A stretch of 64,000 nt of DNA, taken from JAMXLO01 sp963719805 (GTDB lineage: Bacteria; Pseudomonadota; Alphaproteobacteria; Acetobacterales; Acetobacteraceae). The position numbers and the translations under genes are program-made. The stretch is from NCBI GenBank assembly GCA_963719805.1, contig CAVRDF010000003.1, forward strand, positions 372,001 to 436,000, written 5' to 3'. Of the stretch, positions 58,998 through 64,000 are shown in pieces; the stretch's first letter is position 1; every line of letters begins with the position of its first letter. The notes beneath the pieces were generated by a model. It was given only the letters and a program-made list of their open reading frames with translations, was not told where the DNA came from and did not search any database.

Positions 58998-59315
58998 TTC
59001 TTATCCCTCATTCACTTTGATGACGGATGAACGTGATATCAGTGCTTCCGAGGCTTATCGCCGCCCGTGTCACCGCTATTACCGGCGATGGCGAGAGCCG
59101 GAAACGATGAAGATGTTATCGTCGAGACCGGTGGCGGACAATGGTGCGTGGCTCCGCACTGGCAAGGATGACAACGGCGATAAATGGGCTTGCTCGATGG
59201 AGACAGGGCAGACAGACGCGGCGCGGATGGCCGCTGACCAATCAAACGTGGGCACATTCCTGACCTGCTGATCAAGTCCACGTTGGATCGGACATCCAAA
59301 ACCGACCCCACCGCC

Positions 59316-59345
59316 TTGACTTCCCACACCTCCCGCTCGCATAAC
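59316..59345 (+). promoter_or_regulatory. Candidate sigma-70-type promoter for the ffh operon
   Basis: TTGACT (59316-59321) and CATAAC (59340-59345) are separated by 18 bp, a fair match to the -35/-10 consensus. A start near 59352 would give a ~100-nt leader before the ffh start codon. Confidence 0.4.
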
Positions 59346-59398
59346 CCGCGCATCCGGGTCACGTAATACCACCCGGTCCCCGCCAGGCGCGGGGGCTC

Positions 59399-59432
59399 CG
59401 CCGCTCCGCGAGGGTTCGCGCAGCGGCGTTTT
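59399..59432 (+). terminator. Terminator-like hairpin in the ffh leader
   Basis: CGCCGCT (59399-59405) pairs with AGCGGCG (59422-59428), continued by CGCG (59407-59410) with CGCG (59417-59420) across one mismatch and a 6-nt loop, then TTTT (59429-59432). It sits 19 nt upstream of the ffh start and could act as an attenuator or end read-through transcription. Confidence 0.45.
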
Positions 59433-59450
59433 GGCCGTTGGAGTTCTGCC

Positions 59451-60830
59451 GTGTTCGAAGCCCTGTCCGACAAACTGACCGGCGTGTTCGACCGCCTGCG
59501 CGGCCGCGGCGCGCTGTCCGAGGCCGACGTCACCGAGGCGCTGCGCGAGGTCCGCCTGGCGCTGCTCGACGCCGACGTTGCGCTGCCGGTGGTGCGTGAC
59601 TTCGTGGCCAAGGTGCGGGACCGTGCGGTGGGCGCCGAGGTCCTGTCCTCGGTCACGCCCGGCCAGCAGGTGGTCAAAATCGTCCACGACGTGCTGGTCG
59701 AGGCATTGGGCGGCGAGGGGGCGGTGCCGCTCAACCTCAACGCGCCGGCGCCGATACCGATCCTCATGGTCGGCCTGCAAGGCTCCGGCAAGACCACCAC
59801 GTCGGGCAAGCTGGCGCTGCGGTTCCGTGACCGCCTGCGCCGCAAGGTGCTGTTGGCCAGCCTGGATACCCAACGTCCGGCCGCGCAGCTTCAGTTGGCG
59901 CAGCTCGCCGACCAGGCGCAGGTCCCGTCGCTGCCCATCGTCGCTGGCCAGACGCCGGTGCAGATCGCGCAACGCGCCATGGATACCGGCCGGCGCGAGG
60001 GCTTTGACATCGTCATCCTCGATACCGCAGGGCGGCTGTCGATCGACGAGACGCTGATGGAGGAGGTGCGTCAGGTACGCGCCGCCACGTCGCCGATCGA
60101 GACACTGCTGGTGGTCGATGCGATGACCGGCCAGGACGCGGTGAATACCGCCAAGGCGTTCAACGATGCGGTGGGCGTCACCGGCATCGTCATGACACGG
60201 ATGGACGGCGATGCGCGCGGTGGCGCGGCGTTGTCGATGCGCGCGATCACCGGGGCGCCGATCAAGCTTATCGGCGTGGGCGAGAAGCAGGACGCGCTGG
60301 AGGATTTCCATCCGGAGCGCGTGGCGGGCCGCATCCTGGGGCAAGGCGACATCCTCGGCCTGGTGGAACGCGCGGCCGAGACGATCGATCAGGAAGAAGC
60401 GGAGAAGCTTGCCGCCAAGATGATGCGCGGCAAGTTCGATCTCGAGGACTACGCCAGCCAGCTCAAGCAGATCGGCAAGATGGGAAGTCTGTCGGGCATT
60501 CTTGGAATGCTGCCGGGCGTGGGCAAGATCAAGGCACAACTCGAGGACGCCAATCTGGATACGGTGATCCTCAAGCGTCAGGGGGCGATCATTTCGTCGA
60601 TGACTATGAAGGAGCGGCGCGCGCCGGAGATCATCAAGGCGAGCCGCAAGAAGCGGATTGCGTCGGGGTCGGGGACATCGGTGCAGGAAGTGAACCGGCT
60701 ACTCAAGCAGTTCGACGACATGACGACGATGATGAAGCGGATGAACAAGCTCGGGCAGAAGGGGCTGATGCGCAACGGACTGGCCGCGCTGATGCCGAAG
60801 GGCATGGTGCCCGGGCGGCGAGGATTCTGA
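59451..60830 (+). CDS. ffh: Signal recognition particle protein Ffh
   Basis: 459-residue SRP54 GTPase that targets nascent membrane proteins with 4.5S RNA to FtsY. NG domain: GLQGSGKTTT (108-117), DTAGR, and TRMDGDARGG. Methionine-rich M domain: GILGMLPGVGKIKAQL, MTMKERRAPEIIKASRKKRIASGSG, and MTTMMKRMNK. GTG start at 59451 with GGAG about 10 nt upstream. First gene of an operon with rpsP, rimM, trmD, rplS and leuC, the usual alphaproteobacterial order. Confidence 0.97.
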   Translation: MFEALSDKLTGVFDRLRGRGALSEADVTEALREVRLALLDADVALPVVRDFVAKVRDRAVGAEVLSSVTPGQQVVKIVHDVLVEALGGEGAVPLNLNAPAPIPILMVGLQGSGKTTTSGKLALRFRDRLRRKVLLASLDTQRPAAQLQLAQLADQAQVPSLPIVAGQTPVQIAQRAMDTGRREGFDIVILDTAGRLSIDETLMEEVRQVRAATSPIETLLVVDAMTGQDAVNTAKAFNDAVGVTGIVMTRMDGDARGGAALSMRAITGAPIKLIGVGEKQDALEDFHPERVAGRILGQGDILGLVERAAETIDQEEAEKLAAKMMRGKFDLEDYASQLKQIGKMGSLSGILGMLPGVGKIKAQLEDANLDTVILKRQGAIISSMTMKERRAPEIIKASRKKRIASGSGTSVQEVNRLLKQFDDMTTMMKRMNKLGQKGLMRNGLAALMPKGMVPGRRGF

Positions 60831-60877
60831 TGGCCGGGACAGGCCCGGCCATGACGCTACACAGGAGACAATGATCG

Positions 60878-61219
60878 ATGGGTTTGAAGATCCGCCTTGC
60901 ACGCGCCGGCGCGAAGAAGCGCCCGTACTACCACATTGTGGTGGCCGATAGCCGCAGCCCGCGCGACGGGCGCTTCATCGAGAAGCTCGGCAGCTACAAT
61001 CCGATGCTGCCCGCCGAACACGAGGACCGCGTGCGGCTGCAGGCGGAACGCATCCAGCATTGGGTGTCGCAGGGTGCGCTGCCGACCGATCGCGTCGCCA
61101 AATTTCTCGGCCAGAAGGGCGTCGGGGAAATGCCGAGCTGGAGCGAGCAGCCGGTGAAGTCGGCGCCGAAGAAGAAGGCGCAGGAGCGTGCCAAGGCGGC
61201 CGAGGCAGCGGCGGGCTGA
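60878..61219 (+). CDS. rpsP: 30S ribosomal protein S16
   Basis: 113-residue ribosomal protein; KIRLARAGAKKRPYYHIVVAD and SPRDGRFIEKLGSYNP are diagnostic. It has a lysine-rich C-terminal extension (APKKKAQERAKAAEAAAG) common in alphaproteobacteria. The stop (61217-61219) is followed within 2 nt by the rimM start. Confidence 0.98.
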   Translation: MGLKIRLARAGAKKRPYYHIVVADSRSPRDGRFIEKLGSYNPMLPAEHEDRVRLQAERIQHWVSQGALPTDRVAKFLGQKGVGEMPSWSEQPVKSAPKKKAQERAKAAEAAAG

Positions 61220-61220
61220 C

Positions 61221-61736
61221 TTGCCGGAAGAGCGCATCCTGATGGGCGTCATCGGCCGGCCGCACGGTGTGCGCGGATGGGTGCGCGTGACGTCGTACGC
61301 CGAGGATCTGACGGCGTACAGGCCGCTTAGCGATGCGAACGGACGCCAATTCGAGCTGCGCTGGCACGGCGAGGGCGTGGCGGAGATCGCCGAACTCGTC
61401 GGCGATGCGCGGGTGAAGATCGCCGACCGGAGCGCGGCGGAGAAGCTGACCAACACACGGTTGTTCGTCGAGCGTGCGCAGTTGCCGGAACCCGAGAGTG
61501 ATGAGTTCTATCTGGCGGATCTGGTTGGGCTGAGCGCGTTCGACGCGGATGGCGAGCGGATCGGCACGGTGGCGCTCGTGCATGATTATGGTGCAGGCGC
61601 CAGCCTGGAGATCGCTCGCGACGATGCGCAACCGGTGCTGGTGCCGTTCACCCATGCCTGTGTGCCCGAAGTGGATGTAGCAGCCGGCCGCTGCACCGTA
61701 CGCCTCGCCCACGAAGTGGGAGAGGCGAACAAGTGA
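61221..61736 (+). CDS. rimM: 16S rRNA processing protein RimM
   Basis: 171 residues from TTG 61221 (LPEERILMGVIGRPHGVRG); ATG 61242 is an alternative seven codons later. ILMGVIGRPHGVRGWVRVTSY is the family N-terminus; DEFYLADLVGL and a PRC-barrel-like C-terminal half (VLVPFTHACVPEVDVAAGR) follow. It assists 30S maturation with S19. The 3' end overlaps trmD by 4 nt. Confidence 0.95.
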   Translation: MPEERILMGVIGRPHGVRGWVRVTSYAEDLTAYRPLSDANGRQFELRWHGEGVAEIAELVGDARVKIADRSAAEKLTNTRLFVERAQLPEPESDEFYLADLVGLSAFDADGERIGTVALVHDYGAGASLEIARDDAQPVLVPFTHACVPEVDVAAGRCTVRLAHEVGEANK

Positions 61737-62428
61737 CGTGGCGCGCATCCGTGCTGACGCTGTTTCCCGACATGTTTCCCGGGCCGCTGGCGCAATCGCT
61801 TGCCGGCCGCGCATTGCAATCGGGGTTGTGGTCGCTGCACACGGTGAACATCCGTGACTTCGCCACTGATCGGCACCGCAGCGTGGATGACACGCCGTTT
61901 GGCGGCGGCGCCGGCATGGTGTTGCGCGCGGACGTGGTCGATGCAGCGATTGCGTCGGTCGCCGATGCGCGGCCGCTGCTCTATCTGACGCCGCGCGGCC
62001 GCAAGCTGACGCAGCCGGATGCGCGGCGTTACGCAAATGGGCCCGGCATCATCATGCTGTGCGGCCGCTACGAAGGCGTCGATCAGCGCGTCATCGACGC
62101 GCGTCAGATGGAAGAAGTCAGCATCGGCGACTATGTGCTGTCTGGTGGCGAACTGCCGGCGCTGGTGCTGCTGGATGCTATTGTGCGCCTGCTGCCCGGG
62201 GTGATGGGCGCGGCGGAAAGTGCCGCGGACAAATCATTTTCCGATCGGCACCTGGAATACCCGCACTACACGCGGCCCGCCGAATGGCAGGGGCATCGCG
62301 TGCCCGACGTGCTCCTGTCCGGGCACCATGCGGCGATCACCGCCTGGCGCCAGGCGGAAGCGGAACGAACCACGCGCGAGCGGCGGCCTGACCTGCTGGC
62401 GGTTGCCAGCGCCGCCAGCGCGTCTTAG
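61733..62428 (+). CDS. trmD: tRNA (guanine-N1-)-methyltransferase
   Basis: 231-residue SPOUT methyltransferase that makes m1G37 in tRNA. VLTLFPDMFPGPL, FGGGAGMVLRADV, LCGRYEGVDQRVI and SIGDYVLSGGELPALVLLDA are typical. GTG start at 61733 overlaps the rimM stop. Ordinary length. Confidence 0.97.
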   Translation: MTWRASVLTLFPDMFPGPLAQSLAGRALQSGLWSLHTVNIRDFATDRHRSVDDTPFGGGAGMVLRADVVDAAIASVADARPLLYLTPRGRKLTQPDARRYANGPGIIMLCGRYEGVDQRVIDARQMEEVSIGDYVLSGGELPALVLLDAIVRLLPGVMGAAESAADKSFSDRHLEYPHYTRPAEWQGHRVPDVLLSGHHAAITAWRQAEAERTTRERRPDLLAVASAASAS

Positions 62429-62456
62429 ACGAATTCTCACGGAAGGATCCCCCGCC

Positions 62457-62873
62457 ATGAACATCATCCAACAGTACGAGGCCGAGCAGATCGCCCGCCT
62501 CAGCGCCGCGCGCGGCGTGCCTGACTTCGCCCCCGGCGACACCGTGCGTGTCGCGGTTAAGGTGGTGGAAGGCGAGCGCACGCGCACCCAAGCGTTCGAG
62601 GGCGTGTGCATCGGCCGTTCCAACAAGGGGCTCAACAGCAACTTCACGGTGCGCAAGATCAGCTACGGCGAGGGTGTGGAGCGCGTGTTTCCGCTGTATT
62701 CACCGCTGATCGCCGAAATTGCGGTGGTGCGGCGTGGCGACGTGCGGCGCGCCAAGCTGTATTATCTGCGCGGCCGCAGCGGCAAGTCGGCGCGCATCGC
62801 CGAGAAGGCGCGGAGCGTCACCACCGCAAGCGGCGATACGCAGGCGCCGGGCGAAACCGAAGCTGCCGGCTGA
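62457..62873 (+). CDS. rplS: 50S ribosomal protein L19
   Basis: 138 residues from ATG 62457, with GGAAGG at 62441-62446. FAPGDTVRVAVKVVEGERTRTQAFEG and IGRSNKGLNSNFTVRK are diagnostic; a short Ala/Gly/Thr-rich tail follows. The frame is open further upstream but lacks a ribosome site. Confidence 0.97.
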   Translation: MNIIQQYEAEQIARLSAARGVPDFAPGDTVRVAVKVVEGERTRTQAFEGVCIGRSNKGLNSNFTVRKISYGEGVERVFPLYSPLIAEIAVVRRGDVRRAKLYYLRGRSGKSARIAEKARSVTTASGDTQAPGETEAAG

Positions 62874-62886
62874 CGGAGGAAACAAG

Positions 62887-64000
62887 ATGGCCGACGCGAA
62901 GCCACGCACGCTGTTCGACAAGATCTGGGACAGCCATGTGGTGGAAAGGCTCCCGGATGGGACGTGCATACTCTATATCGATCGTCATCTCGTGCACGAA
63001 GTGACCAGCCCGCAGGCGTTCGAAGGTCTGCGCATGGCGGGACGCAAATTGCGCCGGCCTGATCTCACGATAGCGGTGGCGGATCACAACATCCCCACCA
63101 TCGGCTCGCGGGTGCCGCGCGACATCAAGGAAGAGGACAGCCGCATCCAGGTCGAGACGCTGGAGAAGAATGTCGTCGAGTTCGGTGTGCCGTATATCCC
63201 GATCCTCGATGTGCGGCAGGGCATCGTTCACATCATCGGTCCGGAACTCGGGATCTCGCTTCCCGGCACGACGATCGTTTGCGGGGACTCGCATACTTCG
63301 ACGCATGGCGCGATGGGGGCGCTGGCGTTCGGTATCGGCACGTCCGAGGTCGAGCACGTGATGGCAACGCAGACACTGTTGCAGCAGCCGGCGAAGAACA
63401 TGGAAATCCGCGTCGATGGCACGCTGGGTTTTGGCTGTTCGGGCAAGGACATCGTGCTGGCGATCATCGGCAAGATTGGCACGGCCGGCGGCACCGGCCA
63501 TGTGATTGAATATACCGGTGAGGCGATCCGCGCGCTCGATATGGCGGGACGCATGACGGTGTCGAACATGTCGATCGAGGCCGGTGCTCGAGCCGGGCTG
63601 GTGGCGCCGGATGAGACGACGTTCAGCTATATCAAGGGTCGTGAATACGCGCCGAAAGGTGAAGCGTGGGAGCAGGCGCTGGCGTATTGGCGCACGCTGC
63701 CGAGCGATGCTGGCGCGCACTACGACAGCACGCTGACACTGCACGCAAACGATATCGCGCCGATGGTGACCTGGGGCACCAATCCCGGTGCGGTGGCGCC
63801 GGTGACTGGCGTCGTACCGAACCCCGCCGATGTCGCCGACGAAGGCCAGCGCGCACAAATGCAGCGGATGCTGGAGTATATGGCGTTGCAGCCGGGACAG
63901 AAGCTGTCCGATGTGGCGATCGACGTGGTGTTCATTGGCAGCTGCACCAACGGCCGCATCGAGGACATTCGTGCGGCGGCGGCGGTTGCCAAGGGCCGCA
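62887..64000 (+). CDS. leuC: 3-isopropylmalate dehydratase large subunit, 3' truncated
   Basis: First ~371 residues of the [4Fe-4S] aconitase-family enzyme of leucine synthesis; the gene runs past the right window edge. Start ATG 62887 with GGAGGAAA just upstream, 13 nt after rplS. LFDKIWDSHVV, IDRHLVHEVTSPQAFEGLR, VVCGDSHTSTHGA-like VCGDSHTSTHGAMGALAFGIG, and IGSCTNGRIEDIRAAAA with the first cluster Cys are seen. The remaining C-x2-C lies outside. leuD and leuB probably follow. Confidence 0.96.
   Translation, partial: MADAKPRTLFDKIWDSHVVERLPDGTCILYIDRHLVHEVTSPQAFEGLRMAGRKLRRPDLTIAVADHNIPTIGSRVPRDIKEEDSRIQVETLEKNVVEFGVPYIPILDVRQGIVHIIGPELGISLPGTTIVCGDSHTSTHGAMGALAFGIGTSEVEHVMATQTLLQQPAKNMEIRVDGTLGFGCSGKDIVLAIIGKIGTAGGTGHVIEYTGEAIRALDMAGRMTVSNMSIEAGARAGLVAPDETTFSYIKGREYAPKGEAWEQALAYWRTLPSDAGAHYDSTLTLHANDIAPMVTWGTNPGAVAPVTGVVPNPADVADEGQRAQMQRMLEYMALQPGQKLSDVAIDVVFIGSCTNGRIEDIRAAAAVAKGR

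Larger units (their letters stand above)
58998..59450. other. 453-nt intergenic region before the ffh operon
   Basis: It holds promoters for the monooxygenase (minus strand) and ffh (plus strand). A plus-strand promoter candidate and a terminator-like hairpin are listed separately. Reading frames here overlap none of the neighbours convincingly. No gene seen. Confidence 0.5.

Noticed and set aside
58912..59271. Open frame in the ffh upstream region
   Set aside because: It overlaps the monooxygenase start antisense and has no supporting signals.

Overview
The window reads as a chromosomal segment of a GC-rich alphaproteobacterium. The order ffh-rpsP-rimM-trmD-rplS-leuC at the right end, the FNR/FixK-type boxes, the many broad-substrate ABC importers and the N-methyl-compound enzymes fit Rhodospirillales/Acetobacterales-like soil or plant-associated bacteria. 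The lineage is inferred from gene content and order; no rRNA or tRNA gene was found. No phage, insertion sequence or CRISPR array was seen.

Layout. 1-4.6 kb: oligopeptide-type ABC importer (binding protein cut by the window edge, two permeases, two ATPases). 4.7-14.8 kb: a CYP199-like P450, a peptidoglycan-binding protein, a tyrosinase with a separate partner protein, an MddA-like methyltransferase with an alpha/beta hydrolase, a SAM methyltransferase divergent from a SARP-like TPR regulator, and an MFS transporter. 14.9-27.5 kb: a probable methylated-amine catabolic island (GcvT-type FAD demethylase, polyamine-type ABC importer, Fe-S flavin demethylase, acyl-CoA synthetase, enoyl-CoA hydratase, ureohydrolase-like protein). 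27.8-32.4 kb: a giant type-I-secreted protein with seven Ig-like repeats, a YetA/PcRGLX-like catalytic part and an RTX tail. 32.5-42 kb: an SDR, uvrB, an LLM flavin monooxygenase, a Sel1 protein, a phospho-lyase-like PLP enzyme beside a hydroxylysine-kinase-like protein, a DsbA-like protein, an MmgE/PrpD remnant and an HxlR regulator divergent from a membrane protein. 43-50.5 kb: a polysaccharide locus (GH10 xylanase-like protein, UDP-xylose synthase, processive GT2, epimerase, outer-membrane barrel) with two FNR-type boxes. 50.8-56 kb: a sugar ABC importer broken by many frameshifts, then a GMC oxidoreductase. 56.2-59 kb: a Baeyer-Villiger monooxygenase with an alpha/beta acyltransferase/hydrolase. 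59.4-64 kb: the SRP/ribosomal operon and the start of leuC.

A pervasive feature is the +1 frameshift. Seven genes each carry one net extra base, and the sugar ABC operon carries about eleven shifts. Repairing them gives full-length proteins of normal family length. This points to insertion-type sequencing error more than to gene decay, and protein calls across these points should be read as reconstructions.

The most interesting biology is (i) the UDP-xylose synthase / GT2 / epimerase operon facing a GH10 hydrolase, under apparent oxygen-type (FNR/FixK) control, which could be an undescribed synthase-dependent xylose-containing exopolysaccharide system; (ii) a structured, terminator-ended small-RNA candidate beside uvrB; (iii) a two-gene tyrosinase unit with a detached cap-like partner; and (iv) the kinase plus phospho-lyase pair.
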